DNA from: Betaproteobacteria bacterium
Lineage (GTDB): Bacteria; Pseudomonadota; Gammaproteobacteria; Burkholderiales; Burkholderiaceae_C
Direction: 5' to 3'
Length of the DNA: 64,000 bases
Assembly (NCBI GenBank): GCA_016704535.1
Contig: JADIZZ010000012.1
Location: forward strand, 1 to 64,000
Below the pieces are notes generated by a model. It ran no database searches. It was not told the origin of the DNA and saw only the letters and a program-made list of their open reading frames with translations. Made by a program: the position numbers and the translations under genes. Below are positions 28,910 to 37,709 of this stretch, in pieces; position 1 is the first letter of the stretch, and every line of letters starts with the position of its first letter.

Positions 28910-30337
28910 TCACCACTTCACTTCGCCGCGGCCCACGTCCATCACCATGCGCGTGGCCAGGTACAAACGCGGCACGACGTTGGACACGAGCACGTACTCG
29001 TCGTCGTTGGAATGCGCACCGGCGCCACGCAGGCCAAAGCTCTCGAGCACACCGCCCTTGGGGCGCAGGCCGGCGAAAGCCGCGTCGGTACCGCCGCCCG
29101 TGGCACGGTCGCGAATGCTCAGCGGCAGCTTGACCTCGCCCGCCACCATCACCGCGTGCTGGGCCAATGCCCTCGACGCCGCATTGGAGACAAAGGCCGG
29201 GCGGCTGCGGTAGAAACTAAGCTCGATCTTGGTGTCGGGGATGAGTTTTTCTTCGATGGACTTCTTCAATGCCGCTTCCATCAAGTCCAGGTCCTGGTTG
29301 GTCAGCGAGCGCACGTCGGCAATGGCCGTGGCCTCGGCCGGAATCACGTTGCGCGATGCGCCCGCGTTGGCCACCGTCCAATTGATCTGCAAGCCCTTGT
29401 CCGGGTCGCCGAACTGGCGGCTCTTCAGCATCTGATGTGCCAGTTCGTACAGCGCATTGCGCCCCAGATGAGGCGAAGACCCGGCGTGGCTGGCCTTGCC
29501 GGTGACCTTCATCTCGACGATGGCAATGCTGCTCGTCGCCAGCCGCACCATGTCGCCGCCGGGCGTGGCAGCAGGGCCGCCGCCCTCGAACGAGAGCACC
29601 GCGTCGTACTCGCTGCCCAACTGGGTGAGGAAAGCGCCCGACCCCGGTGAACCGATCTCTTCGTCGCCGTTGATAAGCACGCCCAGTTCCGCGTAACCGG
29701 CAAAACCGGTGCGTGCCAGCAAGTCCACCACGTGCAAGATCAAGGCTACGCCCTGCTTGTCGTCGGCAATGCCCAGGCCGTAGGCGCGGTCGCCATCGAT
29801 GCGGAAAGGCTGCTTGGCGATCATGCCCTTGGCGTAGACGGTGTCCATGTGGGCAATGAGCAAGACCTTCTTGCTGCCGCTGCCGCTGCGCGTGGCGTAG
29901 ACCATAGGCCCCAGCGGCGCGCCCTTGAGTTGCGGGTGGAAGTCAGGAGCCCGGGTCGGCTTCACTTGCACCTGCATGCCCGCGCTGCGCAGACGGGCCG
30001 TCACATGGTCGGTCAGCTTGGCCAGGCCTTCGAGGTCACGGCTGCCCGACTCCATGCCGACCAGGGTCTTCAGCGTCTCCAGGTAGGCTGGCAACTCGGC
30101 CTGCACGCGGGCGCGCAAGGCCTCGTCGGCGGGGCGTGAAGGCGTGGTGGCCACTGGGGCAGGCGCAGGAGCCGCTGCCGGAGCGGGGGCCGCCTTGGAC
30201 ACGCTGGCTGATGCGGGCGTAGGTGCATTTGCCGTTGCGTTTGGAGGCGATGCCGTCGTCGCGCAAGCTGCGAGCAGCAGGGCTGCGAGCATGGGTACGG
30301 CGCGCGACAGTCCGCTGGAGCTGAGCTTGGGCGTCAT
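28910..30337 (-). CDS. M20 family zinc peptidase, glutamate carboxypeptidase-like, lipoprotein
   Basis: 475 residues. The N-terminus is a lipoprotein signal with lipobox LAAC (LAALLLAACATTASPP), followed by an Ala/Pro-rich linker (about 30-65). The M20 catalytic domain shows LLIAHMDTVYAKG and LGIADDKQG (zinc ligands), INGDEEIGSPGS (catalytic glutamates) and a dimerisation domain near SHAGSSPHLGRNALYEL. It closes with GAGAHSNDDEYVL, a zinc ligand. Best matched to carboxypeptidase G2-like enzymes that release C-terminal glutamate. Convergent with the Bug receptor gene. Confidence 0.9.
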   Translation of the reverse strand: MTPKLSSSGLSRAVPMLAALLLAACATTASPPNATANAPTPASASVSKAAPAPAAAPAPAPVATTPSRPADEALRARVQAELPAYLETLKTLVGMESGSRDLEGLAKLTDHVTARLRSAGMQVQVKPTRAPDFHPQLKGAPLGPMVYATRSGSGSKKVLLIAHMDTVYAKGMIAKQPFRIDGDRAYGLGIADDKQGVALILHVVDLLARTGFAGYAELGVLINGDEEIGSPGSGAFLTQLGSEYDAVLSFEGGGPAATPGGDMVRLATSSIAIVEMKVTGKASHAGSSPHLGRNALYELAHQMLKSRQFGDPDKGLQINWTVANAGASRNVIPAEATAIADVRSLTNQDLDLMEAALKKSIEEKLIPDTKIELSFYRSRPAFVSNAASRALAQHAVMVAGEVKLPLSIRDRATGGGTDAAFAGLRPKGGVLESFGLRGAGAHSNDDEYVLVSNVVPRLYLATRMVMDVGRGEVKW

Positions 30338-31014
30338 GGCGTGGGGCCTTCTTGGAGTGTGTAAGCCCTGGACTCTAGGCGAGGCTCAAGCCGAAAACAC
30401 TTGGTGTTCACCTCGACCTGGCTTTGGGCGCCGTAGCGACATCGCTTACCGGTGGCCCCTAGATGCTCAGCCGCATGCATCGGTCCCGCAAACCCTCGGA
30501 CCCACCGGACTCCAGCGGCCCTGGTCGCCGGGTCGCCTGAACGGTCACGGTTGGGCGGCATCGGGCCGCCTGCAGCGCCTGGCCACGGGCCGGCGCATGA
30601 GGCGGTGCTCGCGCCTGCAATCCCAGATGCGTGAGGATCGTCTCGATGACCGGCTGTTCCAGGATGGCCGCAATGACCTTCAGCTCCCCGCCGCAGTTCG
30701 GACAGTGCTCCGTCGGCAAGACGTTCACGGATTTACCGCACGCCCCTCGAATCAGCTGACCCCGAAGCGGCCGCTTCCGAACACCCGCAAATGGCCGGCA
30801 CGGTGAGGTCGGCCGAAGCCGAAGCTGACGTTCGCGCTCAGCCGCCGAGGTCACGCGCCATGAAGGCGACGGTCAAGGTCGCAGTTCGACCCAAACGAGC
30901 CCGTGGCAGCTCTCTCAGCGAGCGACCGGTCTACTTCAAGACTTGACCTTCGCTCCCGCAGAAGAGAACGTCAGTGACAGCGACAGCACCGTCGTTTACA
31001 CCGCCCGTAGCACC
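30338..31014. other. Intergenic region holding a transposase remnant
   Basis: 677 bases between the M20 peptidase and the DM13 gene. The only recognisable content is the IS91-type fragment at 30564-30725. The remainder shows no gene. Confidence 0.55.
30564..30725 (-). pseudogene. IS91-family transposase C-terminal fragment
   Basis: A minus-strand stretch encodes EHCPNCGGELKVIAAILEQ followed by PVIETILTHLGLQARAPP and a terminal APARGQALQAA. This matches the C-terminal tail of IS91-type (Y2 rolling-circle) transposases as I know them, where a CxxC zinc knuckle precedes a conserved IA.I..P.VI..IL.HLG segment. Nothing recognisable of the catalytic part remains upstream (30725-30860), so it is a dead relic. 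It lies inside the yicC-gmk insertion and supports past mobile-element activity there. Confidence 0.75.
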
Positions 31015-31485
31015 TCAGCGGTACCTTGCTGCCGTGATGAACTGGCTGAACGACTCGCACCACACGATGACGGTGTTGTAGGCCGCCGGGTCGACGCCGG
31101 ACGGCATCGGCACGAGGAAGTTGTCGAAGGTCTTGACGTCGCCCACGCGCAGCATCTTCGATTTCAAGCGCTGGAAGTCGACCTCGGTCTGCAAGAACTC
31201 CGGCGCGAGGTAGAGCTTGAAGTCAGGCCCCGGCGAAATGCGGCCCATCAGCGCCACCGCGTCTGCGCTGACGGACACCGTGCCCTCGCCCCAGTGCAGT
31301 GCATCGCTGTCGGTCAGGTCGCGCCGGAACTGGCCGCTGAACGCAGCCTTCGTTGCGACCTCACCCACCTCGGCTGCGCTCGGTGCGAGTGGTGCAATCA
31401 GGATGGGCAACGCGTAGATGCCGCCTGCGAACCCCAGCATCGCCACCACGGCGTGCGAGGTCACGAGGAAGAGCGCCTTCTTCAT
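31015..31485 (-). CDS. DM13-domain protein
   Basis: 156 residues from ATG 31485 (an ATG at 31494 would add three). The N-terminal hydrophobic segment (ALFLVTSHAVVAMLGFAGGI, about 3-26) is a signal anchor or signal peptide. The DM13 domain follows with HWGEGTVSVS, RISPGPDFKLYLAPE, DVKTFDNFLVPMP and TVIVWCESFSQFI, including the conserved cysteine thought to act in redox. It follows a peroxiredoxin-like gene by 30 bases on the same strand, so a shared envelope redox role is plausible. Confidence 0.85.
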   Translation of the reverse strand: MKKALFLVTSHAVVAMLGFAGGIYALPILIAPLAPSAAEVGEVATKAAFSGQFRRDLTDSDALHWGEGTVSVSADAVALMGRISPGPDFKLYLAPEFLQTEVDFQRLKSKMLRVGDVKTFDNFLVPMPSGVDPAAYNTVIVWCESFSQFITAARYR

Positions 31486-31515
31486 CGCAGGCACGAACGG
31501 ATGAGCGTGTGCGGG

Positions 31516-32052
31516 CTACACCACACCGGCGTACTCGCCACGCGCCGGGTAGTTCTTCTCGAGCGCGAAGTCGAGCGCCGCCAGCAGTTCGTCGAAGTGT
31601 GGCCGGGCGAACGGCATCGTCTGCACCGCGCCGTAGTAAAGGGCGCCGTCCGGCTGCACGATGAACAGCCCTGGCTCGGCGAACAGCGCCGGCTCCTCGA
31701 TGCCGATAGAGGTCTTGCCGCGCGAGGTGCTGATGTACAGGCCCCACTCGCGCGCCTTGCCGAGGCCCAGGTCGTAGCCCACGCGCAGACCCGGCGCGCC
31801 CAGCTTGTCGGCCATCGCCTGCGCCCGTTCGCGCGCGTCGCTGGACACCGCAATGACCTTGACGCCGCGCTTGTCGAACTCGGGTTGCAGCCGCCCGAGT
31901 TCGAGCAGGTACTTCAAACAGATCGGGCAATGCAGCCCGCGGTAGAACACCACCATGGTGAAGTTCGGCGCAGCATCCGCAGCGAGGTCGAAGTCGCCAT
32001 GGGCCAGCGTTGGTACTTTCAACAGCGGTACGGGTTGGCGGGGCATCAGCAT
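31516..32052 (-). CDS. Peroxiredoxin-like (AhpC/TSA) protein
   Basis: 178 residues from ATG 32052. Thioredoxin fold of the AhpC/TSA redoxin type: MVVFYRGLHCPICLKYLLEL carries a CPIC pair at the active site, followed by VIAVSSDARERAQAMADKL and FIVQPDGALYYGAVQTMPFARP. It has no signal peptide. The first gene of a leftward pair with the DM13 gene, divergent from an AraC regulator 88 bases away that probably controls it. Confidence 0.87.
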   Translation of the reverse strand: MLMPRQPVPLLKVPTLAHGDFDLAADAAPNFTMVVFYRGLHCPICLKYLLELGRLQPEFDKRGVKVIAVSSDARERAQAMADKLGAPGLRVGYDLGLGKAREWGLYISTSRGKTSIGIEEPALFAEPGLFIVQPDGALYYGAVQTMPFARPHFDELLAALDFALEKNYPARGEYAGVV

Positions 32053-32140
32053 CGCGGACTCCTTGTCGATGCATAGCAGTCTATGGCTTCCGACGAGACC
32101 TGTGGACCTTAAACGTCTCGATTGATATACGCTTCGTCTC

Positions 32141-33001
32141 ATGGTCGACCGTCTGTCCGCTCTCCTGCAGCGCTTCGAGCTCCATGCTCGCGTGTTCCAC
32201 GGTGGCCCGTTGTACGGCGTGACGGACATCGACGGCAAGCATGGGGCCGGCCACCTGCATCTGCTCAGGCACGGCTCGCTGGGCGTGATCGTTGAGCAGG
32301 GCCATCAGACGGTCCTCGACGAACCCAGCGTGCTCTTCTTTCCCCGGCCACAGGCGCATCGGCTCGAAGCCCGCGGCGCAGCAGGCGCCGAACTCGTGTG
32401 CGCGTCGGTGGACTTCGGTATCGGCGACGAGAATCCCCTGCTGCGCGCCTTGCCGGCCAGCCTCGTGGTGCCCTTGTCGCACCTGCCCGGCCTGGAACTC
32501 ACCCAGCAGCTGCTTTTCGCCGAGGCCTTCCGCCGGCGCTGCGGCCACGACGCAGTGGTCAACCGCCTCACCGAAGTGCTGTTGATCCAGGTAATGCGTT
32601 ACGCCATCGAACAGCGCCTGGTCGATGGCGGGCTGATGGCGGGCCTGGCCGACCCGCGGCTTCACAGGGCGCTTGTCGCGCTGCATACCGAACCAGAGCG
32701 AGCCTGGACGCTGGCGTCGATGGCAGCCGTTGCCGGCATGTCTCGCGCACGGTTCGCCGCGCACTTCTCGCGCTGTGTCGGCGTACCGCCCGGCGAATAT
32801 CTCACCGCGTGGCGCTTGGGGCTTGCGCGCACGCTGTTGCGCCGCGGGTTGCCGGTCAAGCAGGTGGCCATCGATGTCGGCTACGCCAACGCCAGTGCGC
32901 TCGGCCGCATCTTCGCGCAGCGCCTGGGCAGCAGCCCGGCGGCGTGGCAGGCGCGTGATGTCGAGCGGGCGAGGCCCGTCGAGCCGCTTGCGGCTGGATG
33001 A
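32141..33001 (+). CDS. AraC-family transcriptional regulator
   Basis: 286 residues. The N-terminal cupin-like sensor region (LYGVTDIDGKHGAGHLHLL, then VLFFPRPQAHRL) is of the AraC_binding type often seen with peroxiredoxin or reductase neighbours. The C-terminal double HTH (about 185-275) shows LASMAAVAGMSRARFAAHF and KQVAIDVGYANASALGRIF. Divergently transcribed from the peroxiredoxin-DM13 pair, which is its likely target. Confidence 0.92.
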   Translation: MVDRLSALLQRFELHARVFHGGPLYGVTDIDGKHGAGHLHLLRHGSLGVIVEQGHQTVLDEPSVLFFPRPQAHRLEARGAAGAELVCASVDFGIGDENPLLRALPASLVVPLSHLPGLELTQQLLFAEAFRRRCGHDAVVNRLTEVLLIQVMRYAIEQRLVDGGLMAGLADPRLHRALVALHTEPERAWTLASMAAVAGMSRARFAAHFSRCVGVPPGEYLTAWRLGLARTLLRRGLPVKQVAIDVGYANASALGRIFAQRLGSSPAAWQARDVERARPVEPLAAG

Positions 33002-33128
33002 GGCCGGCGTCCTCACGGTCCCTGATGGGAGACGCAATGCCTCTGAAATTCCGGCCCCCGAGTCGTTGCACCGATGCCGTGAGGAATTGGTGAGGACTTC
33101 CGACCCGCCCGGCGGCAGGATGCGGCTC

Positions 33129-33842
33129 ATGCCGACGTCCCCGCCCCACCTGCTGGTCATCGAGGACGAGTACGACATCGCCGCCCTGCTGCGCTTGCAC
33201 CTGAGCGAACTGCCGGCCCACGTCGACGTGGCCCCGGACGGACCATCGGGCCTGGCTGCGGCCCTGGGCGGGCCCTTTGACGCCATCGTGCTCGATCTGC
33301 GCCTGCCGGGTCTGTCGGGTTTGGACATATGCCGCGAGCTCCGCTCGCACGGTCGCCGCGTGCCCGTGCTGATGCTGACCGCACGTGCTGCCGAACTGGA
33401 CCGCGTGCTCGGCCTGGAACTCGGCGCCGACGACTACGTGACCAAGCCGTTCTCGGTGCTCGAACTGAAGGCACGCGTGCGTGCGCTGCTGCGCCGGGCC
33501 GCGCTGTCGGCAGCACCCGCCGATGCACCATCGCGGCTGGCCAGCGCCGAGTTGAGCATCGACCGAGTCCGGCGTCGTGCATGGCTCGGTACCCAGGAGC
33601 TGGTGTTAACGCCGCGCGAGTTCGACCTGCTCTGGCACTTCATGGGCCACCCGGGGCGCGCGTTCACCCGCGCCGAACTGCTCGAGCAGGTCTGGGGCTA
33701 TGGCCACGACGGCTACGACCACACGGTGAACAGCCACATCAACCGCCTGCGCGCCAAGCTGGGTGACGATCGCAGCGAGTCGCGATTCATCCACACCGTC
33801 TGGGGCGTCGGATACCGCTTCGAGGTTGCCGAGGCGTCGTGA
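33129..33842 (+). CDS. OmpR/PhoB-type response regulator
   Basis: 237 residues from ATG 33129, which has AGGA nine bases upstream; an ATG at 33120 would leave no room for it. The receiver domain shows the acidic pair in LLVIEDEYD, the phospho-acceptor aspartate in AIVLDLRLPGLSG, and the lysine in DDYVTKPFS. The winged-helix output domain contains LTPREFDLLWHFMGHPG and HTVNSHINRLRAKLG. It overlaps the sensor kinase by four bases, forming a two-component pair. Output binding sites are unknown, though the spondin-domain gene lies just downstream. Confidence 0.95.
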   Translation: MPTSPPHLLVIEDEYDIAALLRLHLSELPAHVDVAPDGPSGLAAALGGPFDAIVLDLRLPGLSGLDICRELRSHGRRVPVLMLTARAAELDRVLGLELGADDYVTKPFSVLELKARVRALLRRAALSAAPADAPSRLASAELSIDRVRRRAWLGTQELVLTPREFDLLWHFMGHPGRAFTRAELLEQVWGYGHDGYDHTVNSHINRLRAKLGDDRSESRFIHTVWGVGYRFEVAEAS

Positions 33843-35347
33843 ACACGGGCATCGCCTGGCACCGCCGGCTGCACGTGCGCCTCACCGCCGCGGCGCTGCT
33901 GGTACTGGCCTTGCTCGCGGTGGCGCTGCTTGCCGCGTCACGCCGGCAAGCGGCATTCGAGGCGCTCGAAGCGACCCAGCGGCTTCAGCTCGGCCTGGCG
34001 GCGACGATCGCCGCGCAGCAGCCGCGGCCGTTGATCGGTTCCGACGGGCAGCCGGACCGTGCGCTGCTCGCCGACCTGGCGATGCACGCGATGGCGCTGA
34101 ATCCGGCGCTCGAGGTCTACCTGCTCGACCCCGACGGCCGCGTGATCGGCCATGCGCTCGACACGCCAGGGCCGCTGGCCGAGCGGGTCGACTTGTCGGT
34201 GGTGCGCCCGCTGGCCGGGCGCGCGCAGGTGCCACCGCCGCTGCCGCTTCTCGGTGACGATCCCCGGCGCCCGGGGGCGCGCAACGTGGTCTCGGTGGAA
34301 GGCCTGTCCTACGACGGGCGCATGAGCGGCTACCTGTACGTCGTGCTGCTGGGGCAGACGCAGCAGGCGGTGGCCGCGGCGGTGGCGCAATCCAGCGCTT
34401 GGCGCCAGCTGCTGCTGGCAGCGCTGGCCGTCACCGCGGGGGCTTCGCTGCTGCTGGTGCTCGTGATGCGCACGTTGACGCGGCCTCTGCGCCGTCTCAC
34501 CGACGAGGTGCGCGCCTTCTACGCCCATGCTCCGGCCGATGCAGGCGCGGGCGAGACGCCTGGCGACGAAGTCGGCGCGCTGCGCGAGGCGACACGCGCG
34601 ATGCAGCAGCGCATCGCGCAGCAGCTTCGCCAACTGCAGGACAACGACCGGATGCGCCGCGAGCTGGTCAGCAACATCTCGCACGACCTGCACACGCCGC
34701 TGGCCAACGTGCAGGGCTATGTCGAGACGCTGCTGCTGGCCGGCGAACGGCTCGACGCTGCAGCACGGCGCCAGCATCTCGAGACTGCGCTGCGCCACCT
34801 GCGGCGCCTGCACAGGCGCATCGCTGACCTGTTCGAGCTCTCCAAGCTCGACGCCGGGGGCGTAGCGCCACGCCTGGAACCCTTCCGGCTCGGCGAGCTG
34901 CTGCAGGACGTGGTGCAGGACGGGCAGCTCGCGGCGCGCGATCGCGGTGTCAGCCTGTCGCTGGCGGCGAGCACCGAACTGCACGCCAGCGTGCGCGCCG
35001 ACATCAGCCTGATCGAGCGTGTGCTGCAGAACCTGGTGGACAACGCGCTCACCCACACGCCGCGCGGCGGCGCCGTGACGCTGGCGGTCGAGCGCGATGG
35101 GCCGGGGGCATTGCGCGTGGCGGTGATCGACACCGGCAGCGGCATCGCTCGCGAGCACCTGCCGCACATCTTCGAGCGCTACTGGCGCGCCGACGATACG
35201 CCCGCGTCGCCCGGCCACGGGGCGAGCGCCGGGCTGGGGTTGGCGATCGTCAAGCGCATCCTCGACCTGCACGACAGCCCGGTGCGTGTGGACAGCGATC
35301 CGGCCCGTGGCACGCGGTTCGAGTTCAGCCTGTCGCAGGCAGCCTGA
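33839..35347 (+). CDS. Sensor histidine kinase
   Basis: 502 residues from a GTG start overlapping the regulator stop (GTGA). TM1 is about 14-34 and TM2 about 193-215, enclosing a roughly 155-residue periplasmic sensor. A HAMP domain (LTRPLRRLTDEVRAFY) follows. The HisKA box is LVSNISHDLHTPLANVQGY with the phospho-acceptor histidine. The ATPase domain carries LQNLVDNALTHTPRGG (N box), VIDTGSGIAREHLPHIFE (G1) and GLGLAIVKRILDLH (G2). The signal sensed is not evident. Confidence 0.95.
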   Translation: MNTGIAWHRRLHVRLTAAALLVLALLAVALLAASRRQAAFEALEATQRLQLGLAATIAAQQPRPLIGSDGQPDRALLADLAMHAMALNPALEVYLLDPDGRVIGHALDTPGPLAERVDLSVVRPLAGRAQVPPPLPLLGDDPRRPGARNVVSVEGLSYDGRMSGYLYVVLLGQTQQAVAAAVAQSSAWRQLLLAALAVTAGASLLLVLVMRTLTRPLRRLTDEVRAFYAHAPADAGAGETPGDEVGALREATRAMQQRIAQQLRQLQDNDRMRRELVSNISHDLHTPLANVQGYVETLLLAGERLDAAARRQHLETALRHLRRLHRRIADLFELSKLDAGGVAPRLEPFRLGELLQDVVQDGQLAARDRGVSLSLAASTELHASVRADISLIERVLQNLVDNALTHTPRGGAVTLAVERDGPGALRVAVIDTGSGIAREHLPHIFERYWRADDTPASPGHGASAGLGLAIVKRILDLHDSPVRVDSDPARGTRFEFSLSQAA

Positions 35348-35464
35348 GGCGGAAGACGGGCGGTGATCAAGGCTCCACCGATCGGTGAGCATTTCGTGAA
35401 GCATCGGGCGCGCGTCGCTGCTTCACTGGAGGCCCGCCAGAAGGCACCCACGAAGGAGCATCGC

Positions 35465-36151
35465 ATGACCACTTCCCCGAAATCGCTGACCCGCCGGCTG
35501 CTGCTGGCCGGCCTCATGGCCACCACGTTCGGCGCACAGGCCAACGAAGGGCGCTGGACCTACGAGATCACCATCACCAACATCACCTACAACCAGCGCT
35601 TCACCCCGCTGCTGCTGGCGACGCACCGGCCGGCCATCACGATCTTCACCCTGGGCAAGCCGGCCTTGCCGCAGCTCGCCACGCTGGCCGAAGACGGCAA
35701 CGTCGCGCCTCTGCGTGCGGTGCTGGACGGCAGCCCGCTCGTGAGTGCCACTGCTGCGGGCGATGGCCTGCTCGACCCCGGCAAGTCGGTCACTTTTCGG
35801 ATCCAGGGCAACCCCTGGCGGGACCGGCTCAGCCTGGCAGCGATGCTGATCCCGACCAACGACGCCTTCGTTGCCCTGAACGCCGTGCAACTTCCCTACC
35901 CGGGTTGGCCGGCGCAGACATACACCGCGGTCGCATACGACGCGGGGAGCGAGGTCAACGACGAGCTGTGCAGCTCGATCCCCGGGCCCTACTTCGCCGA
36001 GTGCGGCGGCTCGGGCGGCGGCGGCCGCGTGGGCGGCGGCGAGGGCTTCGTCCACGTGCATCGGGGCATGCACGGCGCAGGCGACTTCAAGTCGATCGGC
36101 AGGGACTGGCGCAACCCGGTGGCGGAGGTACGCGTGCTGCTCGTGCGCTGA
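35465..36151 (+). CDS. Secreted spondin-domain protein
   Basis: 228 residues with a signal peptide (TRRLLLAGLMATTFGAQA) after a basic start. The mature part starts with RWTYEITITNITYNQRFTPL, the beginning of a bacterial Spondin_N domain, and continues with LLATHRPAITIFTLGKPA and SVTFRIQG. The C-terminal part is glycine-rich (GGSGGGGRVGGGEGFVHVHRG). Two cysteines flank the Gly-rich segment. It follows the two-component genes by 117 bases. Spondin_N proteins are exported and poorly characterised; a surface or periplasmic role is inferred. Confidence 0.82.
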   Translation: MTTSPKSLTRRLLLAGLMATTFGAQANEGRWTYEITITNITYNQRFTPLLLATHRPAITIFTLGKPALPQLATLAEDGNVAPLRAVLDGSPLVSATAAGDGLLDPGKSVTFRIQGNPWRDRLSLAAMLIPTNDAFVALNAVQLPYPGWPAQTYTAVAYDAGSEVNDELCSSIPGPYFAECGGSGGGGRVGGGEGFVHVHRGMHGAGDFKSIGRDWRNPVAEVRVLLVR

Positions 36152-36464
36152 AGGGGCTGTCGCATTGCCGCAGAAGCAGAAGTCGAGAACGCTGGAAGCG
36201 GCGGGCAGCTCAGGGCAGGCGTTTCGTCGGGTGAAGAAAGATGCCCGGCGTTTGCCGGCTGGTGCAAAACCAACGCAAGCTTTGCAGCGGTCTGGGCCGG
36301 GCATTCGTATAAACCCTAAATACTTCCGCGTAACCCGGAAGGCCGTTCGGACGACTGAGCGGGTGTCGCGCCTTGCACAAGTGTTCTGCACGGTGCCGCG
36401 ACAGCCGCCCGGGCCACTGGTTCGTCGCCCGGAACTTCCGTCCACATCCCTCTAGGAGTTGCCC
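36152..36464. other. Leader region of the bufferin operon
   Basis: 313 bases between the spondin gene and bufA. It contains the ECF-type promoter at 36329-36355 and an untranslated leader of roughly 100 bases ending in AGGAG at 36454-36458. The part before 36300 shows nothing recognisable. Confidence 0.6.
36329..36355 (+). promoter_or_regulatory. ECF sigma promoter of the bufferin operon
   Basis: CGTAACC (36329-36335), a 16-base spacer, then CGAC (36352-36355). This is the same layout as the element before the ECF sigma gene (TGTAACC-N16-CGAA, 41476-41502). It resembles the GTAACC/CGAA promoter type I recall for Caulobacter SigF. Transcription would begin near 36361, about 100 bases before the TTG start of bufA. 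Confidence 0.7.
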
Positions 36465-36773
36465 TTGTCCCTTTCCAAACCCACCTCGTCCCAGGCCGCC
36501 GCCCTGGCCGTCGCCTTCGGCACCGCACTCGCACTGGCCCAGGCCCCCGCCTACGCCCAGCCCGCCGACAAGGAGAAGTGCTTCGGCGTGTCGCTCAAAG
36601 GCAAGAACGACTGCGCTGCCGGCCCCGGCACCACCTGCGCGGGCACCAGCACCCGGGACTACCAGGGCAATGCCTGGAAGCTGGTTGCCAAGGGAACCTG
36701 CGAAAAGACCGAGAGCAAGACCTCTTCGACAGGCCAGGGGCAATTGAAGCAATTCAAGGAAAAGCAGGCCTGA
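36465..36773 (+). CDS. bufA1: Bufferin-type copper-stress peptide precursor (DUF2282)
   Basis: Small exported precursor of 102 residues. The start is TTG 36465, chosen because AGGAG lies six bases upstream; the in-frame TTG at 36459 abuts that site. Residues 1-32 are a signal peptide (AALAVAFGTALALAQAPAYA). The mature part has four cysteines, Cys39, 50, 58 and 79, in KEKCFGVSLKGKNDCAAG, TTCAGTS and AKGTCEK: the DUF2282 pattern. In bufferins, an MNIO enzyme converts core cysteines to thiooxazole-type heterocycles and the peptide then buffers copper in the periplasm. The dedicated enzyme and partner genes follow directly. The tail is rich in Lys, Ser and Gln. Confidence 0.9.
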   Translation: MSLSKPTSSQAAALAVAFGTALALAQAPAYAQPADKEKCFGVSLKGKNDCAAGPGTTCAGTSTRDYQGNAWKLVAKGTCEKTESKTSSTGQGQLKQFKEKQA

Positions 36774-36816
36774 TCGGCCCGCCGCCGCACCCCCGACAGC
36801 AGCGCCGACCGCGGAC

Positions 36817-37692
36817 ATGCCTGAAGCACGCACACCGTCCTGCCTTGCAGGCCTGGGCCTCAAGACAGGCCACGTGCCCGCGCTGCTGGCGGGCGGCCCG
36901 GCGGCGTTCCTGGGCGGCGCGGGCTTTGTGGAAGTGCATGCCGAAAACTACATGGTCGACGGCGGCCCGCTGCTGCGCCACCTGGAAAGGGTGCGCGCGC
37001 AGTGGCCGCTGTCGATTCATGGCGTCGGCCTGTCGATTGGCGGTGAGGCCCCGCTGGACAAGGACCATCTTCATCGGCTCGAGTGGCTGCTGAAGCGCTT
37101 CGAACCGCGCTGGTTCAGCGAACACCTGGCGTGGTCCAGCCACGGCGGGCATTGCTTCAACGACCTGCTGCCACTGCCTTACGACCGCGTCACGCTGAAC
37201 CGTGTGTGCAACCACATCGACCAGGTTCAGCAGCAGCTGCGTCGCACCCTGTTGCTGGAAAACCCCAGCACCTACCTCAGCTTCGCGGGTTCGACCATGG
37301 ACGAGCCCGATTTTATGTGTGAAGTGGTGCGGCGCACCGGTTGCGGTTTGCTGCTGGACGTCAACAACGCTTATGTCAGCGGCGTGAACCAGGGGCGGGA
37401 CCCCTGGGCCCTGATCGAGACCTTGCCCGCAGATGCGGTGGCGGAGATCCACCTCGCGGGCTTTGCCGAAGACCTGGATGCCGCCGGCGAGCCGCTGTTG
37501 ATCGACCACCACGGGGCCGCCGTCGATGCCGCCGTGTGGGCGCTGTACGAACGCACCATCGCCCGGCTCGGCCCCGTGCCCACGCTTATCGAACGCGACA
37601 ACCACGTGCCCGCGCTGGCGGTGCTGGAAGCCGAAGCGCGCTTCGCGCTCGACATCCAGCGCTTCGCGCTCGAAAACCTGAGCATGGCCTGA
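36817..37692 (+). CDS. bufB1: DUF692 multinuclear iron oxidase (MNIO), bufferin-modifying enzyme
   Basis: 291-residue TIM-barrel enzyme of the DUF692/MNIO family, which uses an iron cluster to oxidise cysteines in ribosomal peptides. Metal ligands typical of the family are visible in order: EVHAENYMVDGG, PLSIHGVGLSIG, FSEHLAWSSHGG, LLLENPSTYLSF, LLLDVNNAYVSG, VAEIHLAGF, LIDHHGAAV and TLIERDN. It follows bufA by 43 bases and precedes the DUF2063 partner, the standard bufA-bufB-bufC order. Acts in the cytoplasm before export of the peptide. Confidence 0.94.
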   Translation: MPEARTPSCLAGLGLKTGHVPALLAGGPAAFLGGAGFVEVHAENYMVDGGPLLRHLERVRAQWPLSIHGVGLSIGGEAPLDKDHLHRLEWLLKRFEPRWFSEHLAWSSHGGHCFNDLLPLPYDRVTLNRVCNHIDQVQQQLRRTLLLENPSTYLSFAGSTMDEPDFMCEVVRRTGCGLLLDVNNAYVSGVNQGRDPWALIETLPADAVAEIHLAGFAEDLDAAGEPLLIDHHGAAVDAAVWALYERTIARLGPVPTLIERDNHVPALAVLEAEARFALDIQRFALENLSMA

Positions 37693-37709
37693 GCACCCGG
37701 CCCGAACCC

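Noticed and set aside
29690..29720. CGTAACC inside the M20 peptidase gene as an ECF promoter
   Set aside because: The base group at the -10 position does not match and it lies in coding sequence.
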